The notes below the pieces were generated by a model. It searched no databases, was not told where the DNA came from, and worked only from the letters and a program-made list of their open reading frames with translations. A program made the position numbers and the translations under genes. A DNA stretch of 64,000 nucleotides from Planctomyces sp. SH-PL62 (GTDB lineage Bacteria > Planctomycetota > Planctomycetia > Planctomycetales > Planctomycetaceae), in the NCBI GenBank assembly GCA_945905295.1, contig CAMDPX010000001.1, forward strand, positions 62,001-126,000. The letters are read 5' to 3'. This document shows, one piece after another, positions 20,220 to 29,050 of this stretch; within the stretch, counting starts at the first letter, position 1; each line of letters starts with the position of its first letter.

Positions 20220-20793
20220 CCTCGCCTCCCATCAACATCAGTTTGTCTCGGCCCATCACTTTCGTCAGGAAGTGCTGACTTGCGGCGAGCTTCGCTGTGA
20301 ATTCTTTCCACGGATAGACGGTGGGATTCACGGGGCGCAGGAGGATAGTTTCGGTCTCGCGGACTGCATCCACCACTTCGGCCAAGGTCACATCACCGAC
20401 GACCATCAAATCGACGTCGCTGGCTGAGTTTTCACTTCCACGAGCCACAGACCCGTAAATAAACGCCACGCGAATTCGCTTTCGCAGCGGCAATAGCGCT
20501 CGACGCATCTCGTCGGCCACTCCCACCGTCTTGAGCACGATGCCGCGCAGTTCGTTGTAGATCGGACAGGTCTGGTCCGCTTGGAAATAAACGTGTCGCC
20601 CCTGCGTGAACCGGCGGATGATGCCCGCTTCAGCCAACCGTTCAAACTCGCGTTGCAGATGCCCGATCCCCAAGCCCGTCAGCCCCACAATCTCGCGCAA
20701 ATAAAACGCGCGGTCGGGATGACTCAGCATCAGCCCCAGCACCGCGCGACGCGCTTTTGGAAACAGGATTGTCGCCAGAGATTCGGAACTCAT
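20191..20793 (-). CDS. HTH-fused MNT-type nucleotidyltransferase, probable antitoxin
   Basis: GSVARGSENSASDVDLMVVGD matches the GSxxRGxxxxxSDxDL motif; N-terminal winged-HTH-like region. Confidence 0.85.
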   Translation of the reverse strand: MSSESLATILFPKARRAVLGLMLSHPDRAFYLREIVGLTGLGIGHLQREFERLAEAGIIRRFTQGRHVYFQADQTCPIYNELRGIVLKTVGVADEMRRALLPLRKRIRVAFIYGSVARGSENSASDVDLMVVGDVTLAEVVDAVRETETILLRPVNPTVYPWKEFTAKLAASQHFLTKVMGRDKLMLMGGEDDLAALSGK

Positions 20794-20874
20794 ACTTGTA
20801 CCCTTTTCGAGGTCAAGCGTACTCGCAAAAGGTACAAGCTGGAAACCACCAACGCTCTGGCGAGCGTGGCGACG

Positions 20875-23403
20875 TTACTTATTTTGAAACGGTGCGCTCT
20901 GCACGATCTCGTGGATGAGCGAGCGAAAGCCGTAATTCTTTTCGCGGACTTTGGCGACGATGGCGTCGAGCTGTGGATCATCAACGGATGTCGGGGCCGC
21001 GCCTGTCGCGTAGCTGAGCAGTTTATCGGCCAGAGCGCGGGCCAGTTGGTCTTTGTCGGTCAGCAGCAGTTGCTTGTATTCGTCGATGTTCTGAAACCGC
21101 CGGCCGTCGGGCAACACGTCAGCGGCGTCCACCGGCGGGCCTTCGCGATATCTCACCCTCCGGCCGTCGACGATCACGGCGTCGTAGTCTCCGACTTTTC
21201 GGTAGTGTTCGCGCCAACCACCGATGACGTCGAAGTTCTCCAGCGCGAAACCCGGCGGATCGATTTTGACGTGGCAGCTTGCGCAGTCGGCATTCTGCCG
21301 GTGCTTGGCCAGTTGATTGCGAATCGTCGTCGCGTCGCGAATGTCAGGCTCGACGGCTTCCACATCGGCGGTCGGCTTCGGTGGCGGCGTTCCCAAGATG
21401 CGGTCGAGCACCCACGCTCCGCGCAAGATCGGCGAGGTCGTGGTGCCGTTGGCGGTTACCTTCAACACACCGGCCATCGTTAAGACTCCGCCGCGATGGC
21501 TCTCTGGCGTCAGCGACACTTTATGGAAGTCCAGACCCTCCACGTTCGGGATGCCGTAGAGCTTGGCCAGCCGACTGTTGAGCATCGTGAAGTCGGAGGC
21601 CACGAAGTTCGTCAGGCTCAGGTCGTCCTTCAACACTTCGTTGAAGAACAGCAGCACCTCTTTGACCATCGACACCTTGAGGATGTCGTCGTACTCCGGA
21701 TAGAGCATGCGATCGGGCACCGTGTCGTCGATCGCGCGGAGACCCAGCCACTGGCCGACGAAGTTGGTTGTGAACTGTTCGGCCTTCGGATCTTTGAGCA
21801 TGCGTTCGACTTGTTTTTGAAGAATCGGCGAGCCGGAGGGCGTTAGCCCCCGGACTGAATTTTGGTTGCTGTGGCGATCGGGCGGACTCGTCCGGGGGCT
21901 TACGCCCTCCGGCTCGCCTGGCTTCCGTCCAGTCAACGCTCCTTGTTCGGCGAGCTTGAGCAGCTCTTCGTCGGGCATCGAACTCCACAGGAAGTAAGAC
22001 AGCCGGCTGGCGAGTGCGAAATCGTCGAGCGTTCGATTCTCGGCCCCAGTCTTCTCGCGGAGAAACAGGAAATGCGGTGAGACCAACACCGCCTTGAGAC
22101 CAACGCGCATCGCCTGCTCGAATGATTCTTTCTGTTCCAGCTTGGCCCGCACGCGAGCGAGCAACGGCTTGACGTCCTCGTCCGTTACCGTCCGCCGAAA
22201 TGCGCGGCGTGCGAAGTCGCGGAGGATTCGTTCGGCATCGGCCAGAGGCTGCGATGACACGACCTCACGGTGATTGGGTTTGTCGGGGAGCGGAACAGTC
22301 TCTTGCTTCAGGTCTCCGAAGATTCGTCGATGACTGGCCGGCGGCCACGAGTCCATCAGCGGGCCTTGGATCTCGACCCACTGCACGACCAGGCCCGGTC
22401 CTTTGTAGTTCTCCGCGCCCACCTTCTCGACTTCGGGCGGGAGCGCACCCAGTCCATCGGCGACGATCCGAATGCAGTTATTTGGTTCCAGTTGTTCGAC
22501 AAATTCGATCACGGTCGGCTTGTCGGCGGGGACCGAGTAGTAGTCGAGGATGCGTTCCTCCGTCACGGCGGTCAGCGTGCCGGCGGTCACATGAAAGTTG
22601 ACCGGCTTGTCCGTTTGCAGACCGTGAGCCGAAATGCGGAAGCGATACTTGCCTCGAAAGCGAGTCCGAAAGTTCCACAGCGTGACTTGGATATTGGCCG
22701 ACACCCACGAACTGAAAATCGCGACGCCATCGTCCGTGTGGCGATAGACACTGCCGGTCGGTTTGACCGATTTCTCGTCCTTGATGTCGAATCGCTTGTC
22801 GATCGTCCAAGGCCGAGGCCCATTGGCAATCGCCGCATCCACGACTCTCTCGGCCGCTTCCAGATACGTCTCCATCAAGTAGGAGGAGACGTGCAGCGCC
22901 TCGGCGCTGTTGTCGAAGCCGTTCGTCGATGTGTCGAGAGGCAGCAAGTCTTTCAAATCGACATCGACGCCCAACAGATCGCGCACCGTGTTCGCGTACT
23001 CGGCCCGGTTCAGGCGGCGCAACACGACGCGGCCCTGCGCCGCACTGCGAGCGGCCTCCGCAGCGGCAGCGTGTTTGCTGATCCAATCGGTCAGGAGTTT
23101 CACTTCGTTCGCTGCAGGACGAGGTTTTTCCTTCGGAGGCATCGTGCCCGCTTTGACCTGTTCCAACACGGACAGCCACCGCTTGCGGTTCGCGTTGTCG
23201 GAGAAGTCTGGCGAGAGACTCTCCACGAGGAAGTCCCCCTTGGGTTTGTCTCCGCGATGGCAACTCTGACAGTGCTTCGCAAACAACGGCTTGATCTGCT
23301 CGGCGAAATGCTTGGCTTCTCGATCTGCACCGCTGGCGCACAGCGACGGAGTGATGCCCAGCAACATTGTCGCAATCAATACCCACGGCTTGGACATCAT
23401 CAT
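20875..23403 (-). CDS. DUF1592/DUF1588/DUF1587/DUF1585-type protein with N-terminal cytochrome c-like motif
   Basis: FAKHCQSCHRGDKPKGDF...RVVLRRLNRAEYANTVRDLLGVD...ADCASCHVKIDPPGFALENFDVIGGWR. Confidence 0.9.
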   Translation of the reverse strand: MMMSKPWVLIATMLLGITPSLCASGADREAKHFAEQIKPLFAKHCQSCHRGDKPKGDFLVESLSPDFSDNANRKRWLSVLEQVKAGTMPPKEKPRPAANEVKLLTDWISKHAAAAEAARSAAQGRVVLRRLNRAEYANTVRDLLGVDVDLKDLLPLDTSTNGFDNSAEALHVSSYLMETYLEAAERVVDAAIANGPRPWTIDKRFDIKDEKSVKPTGSVYRHTDDGVAIFSSWVSANIQVTLWNFRTRFRGKYRFRISAHGLQTDKPVNFHVTAGTLTAVTEERILDYYSVPADKPTVIEFVEQLEPNNCIRIVADGLGALPPEVEKVGAENYKGPGLVVQWVEIQGPLMDSWPPASHRRIFGDLKQETVPLPDKPNHREVVSSQPLADAERILRDFARRAFRRTVTDEDVKPLLARVRAKLEQKESFEQAMRVGLKAVLVSPHFLFLREKTGAENRTLDDFALASRLSYFLWSSMPDEELLKLAEQGALTGRKPGEPEGVSPRTSPPDRHSNQNSVRGLTPSGSPILQKQVERMLKDPKAEQFTTNFVGQWLGLRAIDDTVPDRMLYPEYDDILKVSMVKEVLLFFNEVLKDDLSLTNFVASDFTMLNSRLAKLYGIPNVEGLDFHKVSLTPESHRGGVLTMAGVLKVTANGTTTSPILRGAWVLDRILGTPPPKPTADVEAVEPDIRDATTIRNQLAKHRQNADCASCHVKIDPPGFALENFDVIGGWREHYRKVGDYDAVIVDGRRVRYREGPPVDAADVLPDGRRFQNIDEYKQLLLTDKDQLARALADKLLSYATGAAPTSVDDPQLDAIVAKVREKNYGFRSLIHEIVQSAPFQNK
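21827..21918. repeat. Palindromic element inside the DUF1592 CDS
   Basis: GGCGAGCCGGAGGGCGTTAGCCCCCGGACT...GTCCGGGGGCTTACGCCCTCCGGCTCGCC; translated PGEPEGVSPRTSPPDRHSNQNSVRGLTPSGSP. Confidence 0.88.
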
Positions 23404-23415
23404 GAGTCCTCTCTG

Positions 23416-23443
23416 GTAGCCGCGTTCGCCAGAACTTGGCTAC
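23416..23443. repeat. Degenerate GTAG-hairpin element
   Basis: GTAGCCGCGTTCGCCAGAACTTGGCTAC, related to the loop-GCCA family. Confidence 0.45.
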
Positions 23444-23519
23444 GGCGAAACAGAACGCGGAGCATTGTTTCCAGACCTGTTCACCATCGCCAGTGACACC
23501 ACGCGATACTAATTTGGCG

Positions 23520-24103
23520 ACGGTGATTGTTTTCGATTGCGACGCGAGTCGCAGAAGTCGCTGCTCCTCGAAGTCGTTCGTGTCCTGGTACTCATCGACC
23601 ATCTGATATTTCGCTTCGCTTGAAACGGAGTCACCGATGGCCGGATCGGATAGCAACTCGAACACGAGCTATTGCTGATGCGCGAAATCGAGCCGGTTGT
23701 TGCCGAGCATCGTCGTGGCATATCGCTGGTAGGTACTGCCGATCACGGAGACGAACGGGCTGCCCGACGACACCAATTTGTCGGAATCGATCAGCTCCAC
23801 CGTGATCTTGTCAAAGTCGCTTTGAGCTCCCTTGGTCGGCTTTCGCTTCGTGGTCTACTGAGTCAAGTCCATGCCGCTCCTGTCTGGCCCGATGACCTCA
23901 GCGAAGTTGTCAGAAAAGAAAAGCCGTTGAGTCAGTTCGTTCAGCGTCTCGAAGTTGATTCCCAAGACAGTGCGGTGGCGATGGACAGCAAGCAGACCGT
24001 GACACAGTGAGTGAATCGTCGAGGCTCTTAGTTCGGTCAGGTCTCCCGAATCCTCGCCGGGGCGGATCTGCCGCAATCGCTGACGCTTCGGGTTAGTTTC
24101 CAA
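23520..24103 (-). pseudogene. Degraded UvrD/Rep-like helicase fragment
   Basis: LRASTIHSLCHGLLAVHRH and YQMVDEYQDTNDFEEQRLLRLA lie on the minus strand in separate short ORFs; no Walker A or C-terminal domain. Confidence 0.7.
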
Positions 24104-24182
24104 CCGCAGAATCGCTCAGTATCATCCCGGCCCGTTTGACGTCTCGCAAATTCTGACCTCTCGGAAGGACCGTATTGCCGCC

Positions 24183-24950
24183 ATGTCCGCTCGATTTGAA
24201 CAAGCCGAGTTGTTGAAGAAGCAGTACACGGACAAGTTCGTCGTCGTGAAGGCGAACGTGCCGGAGCTGCGCCGATTCACCGGGCTGACCGGAGTCGTGA
24301 AGACGGTCAACATGAGTTGCCGAGCACTGGTGCTCTTCGACGGAGCGGCGGACATCGGTTGGTACGACATCGATCCCGCGTTCCTGATGGTGGTCGATGC
24401 TCCGTTGCCGAAGAAAGTGGCCAGTGAAGCCAAGCCCGCGAAAGAATCGCCGGCTGCGAAGTCTGCCCCAGCGGCGAAAGTGGCTCCGGCCGCGGGGGAG
24501 AAGAAGGCCAGTCCGCTGGACATGATTCGCAAGCAAGGTGCGGGGGGCGCGAAGCCGGCAACTCCTGCGGCGGCCGCACCAGCAGCGGTTGCTCCTGCGG
24601 CTGGTGGCGCGAAACTCAGCCCGCTCGACATGATTCGCAAACAGCAGGCGGCCAAAGCTGGCGGCGCGGAGAACGCTCCGGCAACTCCGGCACCTGCACC
24701 TGCCGCGAGTGGCGAAGGGAAGAAGCTCTCACCGATAGAGATGATTCGCCAACAGCAAGCCTCCAAGGCGGCAGTGGCTGCTCCTGCGGCTGTCAGTGCT
24801 GAAGCGGCACCGGCTCCGGTGGCAGTTCAGGTCGCGGTCGAAGCTCCCGTGGTGGCTGAAGCTCCGAAGGCTGCCGCTCCGGCCGCTGATGGCAAGAATC
24901 TTTCACCCATCGAGCGGATCCGTCAGCAGGGTGCGTTCAAAGGCAAATAG
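24183..24950 (+). CDS. SH3/KOW-like N-terminal protein with four short repeated C-terminal motifs
   Basis: FTGLTGVVKTVNMSCRALVLFDG; then SPLDMIRKQ, SPLDMIRKQQA, SPIEMIRQQQA, SPIERIRQQGA separated by Ala/Pro-rich linkers. Confidence 0.8.
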   Translation: MSARFEQAELLKKQYTDKFVVVKANVPELRRFTGLTGVVKTVNMSCRALVLFDGAADIGWYDIDPAFLMVVDAPLPKKVASEAKPAKESPAAKSAPAAKVAPAAGEKKASPLDMIRKQGAGGAKPATPAAAAPAAVAPAAGGAKLSPLDMIRKQQAAKAGGAENAPATPAPAPAASGEGKKLSPIEMIRQQQASKAAVAAPAAVSAEAAPAPVAVQVAVEAPVVAEAPKAAAPAADGKNLSPIERIRQQGAFKGK

Positions 24951-24971
24951 TTTCACTGCGGACGATCGCTC

Positions 24972-25033
24972 GTAGTGACCCGATTCATCGGGTCTGGGCT
25001 CCGCGCATTCGACCCCATGAATGGGGTCACTAC
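24972..25033. repeat. BIME-like element, loop-TTCA family
   Basis: GTAGTGACCCGATTCATCGGGTC ... GACCCCATGAATGGGGTCACTAC. Confidence 0.9.
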
Positions 25034-25060
25034 AAGCGCCCCCCATCTTGTGAGCCGGCT

Positions 25061-25423
25061 GTGTCCAACTCTGCACGGACGATTGTGGTCTTCGAGTCTC
25101 GGCCCCGCTGGGAGCCGGAGTTGCAGCGTCAGTTTCTCGATGACCCCGTCCGAGTGCGCGGCTGTCGCAAGTGGAGCGAACTCTCGTCACAGCCAGCCGA
25201 CGCGATCGTGATTGAACTGCCGAGCGACGCGACAGGCTGTCTGCAATGGTTGGGAACGTTCATGGCACGGCCGCGAATGGCACCCGTTATTGTGATTTGC
25301 CCAACGGACTCGGCTGACTTGGAGTGGCCGTTGCGAGACGCCGGTGTTCGCGAAGTGGTCGTTGGCGAGTTGGATGGCGAACGTCTCGCGCGGAGTTGTC
25401 GGCGACTCTGGTCATCGTCTTAG
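25061..25423 (+). CDS. Hypothetical protein, possibly receiver-like
   Basis: Complete ORF upstream of mrp; alternating hydrophobic strands (TIVVFES...DAIVIELP...APVIVICP). Confidence 0.55.
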   Translation: MSNSARTIVVFESRPRWEPELQRQFLDDPVRVRGCRKWSELSSQPADAIVIELPSDATGCLQWLGTFMARPRMAPVIVICPTDSADLEWPLRDAGVREVVVGELDGERLARSCRRLWSSS

Positions 25424-25482
25424 TTCGCTCATACAACTCGGCCCGATTTTCATTCACCCCGTCACTTGCCAGCAAAGAAACC

Positions 25483-26544
25483 ATGACCGACGCAGACATT
25501 CGCGCGAAACTTCGTTCCTTGATCGACCCGGAATTGGGACTGACTTACGACCGGCTCGGCTTGATCGGATCAGTTAAAACAAGCTCCGACGCCATCAAAA
25601 TTGGAGTGCAACTTCCGACCCCTGCGTATCCCGGACGCGAGCGAATTGGTGATGCGATCGGCTACGCGCTGAGCGGTTCCGCCGACGGACGCAAGATCGA
25701 CGTGACGTATACGTGGCAGGTGCTCGGCCGCGAAACCGGCGGGAAGATTGGACTGCGAATCAAGAACGTCGTCGCGGTCGGCAGCGGTAAGGGAGGCGTC
25801 GGCAAGAGCACGACGGCCGCCTCGTTGGCGTATGGTCTGAAACATTTCGGAGCGAAGGTCGGACTGCTGGACGCTGACGTCTACGGGCCGAGTATTCCGC
25901 TGCTCACCGGCGCGAAGGGGACTCCCGTTGTTCGCGATATCGAACTCCCTAACGGCCAGAAGATTCAGCGTCTGGAACCGATCGACGCGGACGGCATGAA
26001 GGTACTCTCGATCGGCTTCTTGATTCGCGACAACCAAGCGGTCATCTGGCGCGGCCCGATGCTGCACAAGCTGCTGACGCAATTCCTGCAAGAGACCGAT
26101 TGGGGTGAACTCGACTACCTCATTATCGACTTGCCGCCCGGTACGGGGGACGTGTCGTTGACTCTCTCGCAGTTGCTGGGCTTGGCCGGCGCTGTCGTGG
26201 TTTGCACGCCGCAGAAGGTTGCGCTGCTGGACGCCATCAAAGCGATCAGCATGTTTGACCAAGTCAAAATCCCGGTGCTCGGCATCGTCGAAAACATGTC
26301 GGGCGAAATCTTCGGCCGCGGCGGTGCGAAAGCCAAAGCGGAAGAACTCCGTCTTCCGTTCTTGGGTGAGATTCCGATCGACGCGACGATCCGCGTGCGC
26401 GGCGACGATGGCCTGATTGGCTCGTTGTTCGAGGACGACAATCCGGTGAAGCCGCATTTGCTGCGCATGGTCCAGAACGTCGCGATGCAGATCACTCGCC
26501 GAGTGCTCGTCGATGCACCGATGCCATCGTTAGAGATTCTGTAG
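25483..26544 (+). CDS. mrp: Mrp/NBP35 family Fe-S cluster carrier P-loop ATPase
   Basis: GSGKGGVGKSTTAASLAYGL, LLDADVYGPSIP, IIDLPPGTGDVSLTLSQ; start ATG 25483 inside the longer ORF. Confidence 0.95.
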   Translation: MTDADIRAKLRSLIDPELGLTYDRLGLIGSVKTSSDAIKIGVQLPTPAYPGRERIGDAIGYALSGSADGRKIDVTYTWQVLGRETGGKIGLRIKNVVAVGSGKGGVGKSTTAASLAYGLKHFGAKVGLLDADVYGPSIPLLTGAKGTPVVRDIELPNGQKIQRLEPIDADGMKVLSIGFLIRDNQAVIWRGPMLHKLLTQFLQETDWGELDYLIIDLPPGTGDVSLTLSQLLGLAGAVVVCTPQKVALLDAIKAISMFDQVKIPVLGIVENMSGEIFGRGGAKAKAEELRLPFLGEIPIDATIRVRGDDGLIGSLFEDDNPVKPHLLRMVQNVAMQITRRVLVDAPMPSLEIL

Positions 26545-26622
26545 GTCAGCCTTTCCAGGCTGACCTGTGGCGGATTCGACGTGAAATGAAGCGATCGGGT
26601 CAGGCTGGAAAGCCTGACCTAC
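26541..26622. repeat. BIME-like element, loop-TTTCCA family
   Basis: GTAGGTCAGCCTTTCCAGGCTGACCT ... GGTCAGGCTGGAAAGCCTGACCTAC. Confidence 0.92.
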
Positions 26623-27754
26623 GCAGGATCCCTTCCCACGGCTGGATGTACGTCAGAAACGGCAAACCATCGACGGTCGCCTCGCGACGGCCGGTGACGC
26701 CATCGACGGCCGGTCCGTTGGCGACGAGATACTCCAGCCATTCGCGATGCCGTTCGCGAGTCCACGGCTGCAAAACATCGAGCCGGTCTCGCAACAGACA
26801 GGCTCCAGCAGCGAGCGCCATTGCTCCCCAATTGCTGGTGCCGGCGACGATGTTGAAGTCGCACGCAATTCGGCACGGCACTCGCCCCGCCTGCTCGCCG
26901 GATAATCGACGACGCAGCTCTGCCCACGGGATCGCTCCCATGCCGATCTCGTTACCGCCGTCACCGATGCCGATCGTGTGAGCTGTCGGATGACTGGTCG
27001 GCAAGCGTTCAAACAGCAAATGCAGCGGTGCCGAGTGCCCGTCAATACAAACGCCGCGCATGTTGTGGCAGCGGTCTTGATGTTCGGGAGCGACGTCGGC
27101 GAGGAATGAGTCGAGATTTGAGATCTCAGATTTCCGATTTGAAATTTCAGATTTGAAATTTGAGATTCCCCGCAATTCGCCCCCCGCCTCTTGATGCTCA
27201 ACGGATGCCGGCGTGTGACTCGGCCCGACTCGCTCGATCGCAATCAAATGCGTCAACCCGGCGGCGAACTCCGACCCCCAAAAATCGTTCTGCCAAGTTT
27301 CTGATTGCAGTGGCGACACGAGCACTCGATGAACCGGAAAGCCGATGCCATCGGCAGCGGCTCGAACTGCGGGAGCACACGGGGCATCGGTGATGACAGC
27401 CGCTTCAATTCCCAGTGCTTGCAAACAGTGGGCAAGGAGCAGACTTCCCGGCGGACCATCCGTCTCGGCCGCCGGTGGCTGAGCGTGTGGAATGAAAAAA
27501 CCGGTGACGATCGCGACTTTTCGCGCGTGACGGGCGAGGTCCATTGCCGCAGCAGCGAGCTGTCCGGCCCCCAGACGAGACGCGGTGGCATGCTCAGTTT
27601 CCTCGTGTTCGGTCGCGCACAGGCCGCGTCGAGCGGGGTCGCGGTGAATGAATCGCTCGAACTCGTTAAGCAACGCGGCGTGCTGAGCGGATAACACAGA
27701 CTCCGCTCGCGCGATTGTGGGGATGTGTGTCCTTTGTTGAGGATCATTCGTCAT
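26600..27754 (-). CDS. DUF4392 / D-glutamate cyclase C-terminal-like protein
   Basis: IVTGFFIP...PPAAETDGPPGSLLLA...TIGIGDGGNEIGMG; likely start MTNDPQQ at 27754. Confidence 0.8.
   Translation of the reverse strand: MTNDPQQRTHIPTIARAESVLSAQHAALLNEFERFIHRDPARRGLCATEHEETEHATASRLGAGQLAAAAMDLARHARKVAIVTGFFIPHAQPPAAETDGPPGSLLLAHCLQALGIEAAVITDAPCAPAVRAAADGIGFPVHRVLVSPLQSETWQNDFWGSEFAAGLTHLIAIERVGPSHTPASVEHQEAGGELRGISNFKSEISNRKSEISNLDSFLADVAPEHQDRCHNMRGVCIDGHSAPLHLLFERLPTSHPTAHTIGIGDGGNEIGMGAIPWAELRRRLSGEQAGRVPCRIACDFNIVAGTSNWGAMALAAGACLLRDRLDVLQPWTRERHREWLEYLVANGPAVDGVTGRREATVDGLPFLTYIQPWEGILRRSGFPA
27113..27170. repeat. AT-rich short repeat tract in DUF4392 CDS
   Basis: Iterated GATTTGAAATTTCA-like units, translated ISNFKSEISNRKSEISN. 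Confidence 0.75.
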
Positions 27755-27953
27755 CGCAGTCGGCCTGTTTTTGATCGAGCTTCTCGCGCGTGAGAGCCAT
27801 CGTTTGGAGCCAATCCTGACTTTGGGAAATCTGTCGCGATGGCGATTCACGATGGTTGCCGGCGCGAGAGGAGGTCGCAAGAATCCGCACCTCTTAACCT
27901 CGCCCCATGACCGCGCCCAGCGTGCGTGGTCTGTTTTGAGTGCGCGAAGAGAC

Positions 27954-28988
27954 ATGTCTGAACCAAAACCGTCAACGGCCGACATTCTGGCCAAGATCCG
28001 AGCTCAAAAAACCGGCGCAGGCAGCAAAGCTGCCTCCGAGCCTGTCGCGGTGACGCCCGCGCCTGAGGTTCCGGCCGCGGAATCTCCGGCACCTGTCGCA
28101 GCACAGGCGGCGGCTCCAGCACCGGTTGCCAAGCCCAAAGTAACTCCAGCCGCGAAGCCAGGGTCGACGAGCGATATTCTTGCGGCCATTCGCGCAGCCA
28201 AAGGTGGTGCGGCAGCGGCTGCTCCTGCGGCAGCAGCGTCGGCTGCTAAGGTTGCCCTGCCAGTGGCCGCGAAGACTGTCGCGGCGGTTGCCAGTGGTGC
28301 GCCAAAGCCGTCTGTTGAGGAAATGCTGAATGCCGTTCGCGGCAAGAGTGCTGGTGCGAGTGCGGAAGTCGCGGCTGCGGGAGCGGCACCGGCGGCTCCT
28401 GTGAAGCCAGCGTTGCCGCCAATTCCCGTGAAGCCTCCTGCGGCGAAAGACAAGAAGGCGGCGGTCGGTGTTGATCGTCGCAGCTTTGTTGCAGCTTGTT
28501 TTGCTCCGGTGGTGATTGGGTTCTCCGCGATGGCGGCGACCTCGTTGATTTGGTTGCTCGATCTCGCTCGGTTCATGTTTCCGAATGTGCTCGTTGAGCC
28601 TCCGACGGCTTTCAAGATCGGTCCCCCCAGCGATTACCCGTTGGGTGGCGTCAGTACGAAGTGGCTGGCGGCCCGCGGTGTGTGGATCGTGCATACCGAC
28701 CAGTACAAAGGCCGGAATTTGATTTACGCCTTGGCGTCCGTCTGCACGCATCTGGGTTGCACGCCGAACTGGCTCGAAGGGGAGCAAAAATATAAATGCC
28801 CGTGTCACGGTTCTGGCTTCTACGTCAACGGGATTAACTTTGAAGGCCCAGCTCCGCGACCGCTCGAACGAGTTGGCTTGAAGCTCGCGGCGGATGGGCA
28901 GTTGGAAGTGGATAAGAGCGTGAAGTTCCAAGAAGAAATGGGTCAGTGGGAAGACTCGAACTCATACGTTGATGGTTCGTTGGTGTAG
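27954..28988 (+). CDS. Rieske Fe-S protein with long Ala/Pro-rich N-terminal extension
   Basis: CTHLGCTPNW...CPCHGSGF ligands; likely start MSEPKPSTADILAKIR at 27954. Confidence 0.93.
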   Translation: MSEPKPSTADILAKIRAQKTGAGSKAASEPVAVTPAPEVPAAESPAPVAAQAAAPAPVAKPKVTPAAKPGSTSDILAAIRAAKGGAAAAAPAAAASAAKVALPVAAKTVAAVASGAPKPSVEEMLNAVRGKSAGASAEVAAAGAAPAAPVKPALPPIPVKPPAAKDKKAAVGVDRRSFVAACFAPVVIGFSAMAATSLIWLLDLARFMFPNVLVEPPTAFKIGPPSDYPLGGVSTKWLAARGVWIVHTDQYKGRNLIYALASVCTHLGCTPNWLEGEQKYKCPCHGSGFYVNGINFEGPAPRPLERVGLKLAADGQLEVDKSVKFQEEMGQWEDSNSYVDGSLV

Positions 28989-29030
28989 TTCGGCAAGTTC
29001 TTGGCAAGCCCGGTTCGATAACCGGCCTAC
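28985..29030. repeat. Partial REP-like unit at Rieske stop
   Basis: GTAG at 28985; CCCGGTTCGATAACCGGCCTAC ends at 29030. Confidence 0.6.
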
Positions 29031-29050
29031 TTCTGAGGAAGTCAGCATCC

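Noticed and set aside
22270-23496. 408-aa plus-strand ORF
   Set aside because: Antisense to the DUF1592 gene; no family signature.
22478-23665. 395-aa minus-strand ORF overlapping DUF1592 frame
   Set aside because: Only its first ~40 residues carry helicase-like sequence; the remainder is an alternate frame of the DUF1592 gene.
24972-25033. Possible CRISPR-like repeats among palindromic elements
   Set aside because: Elements are isolated inverted pairs of different families, with no regular spacer array or cas genes.
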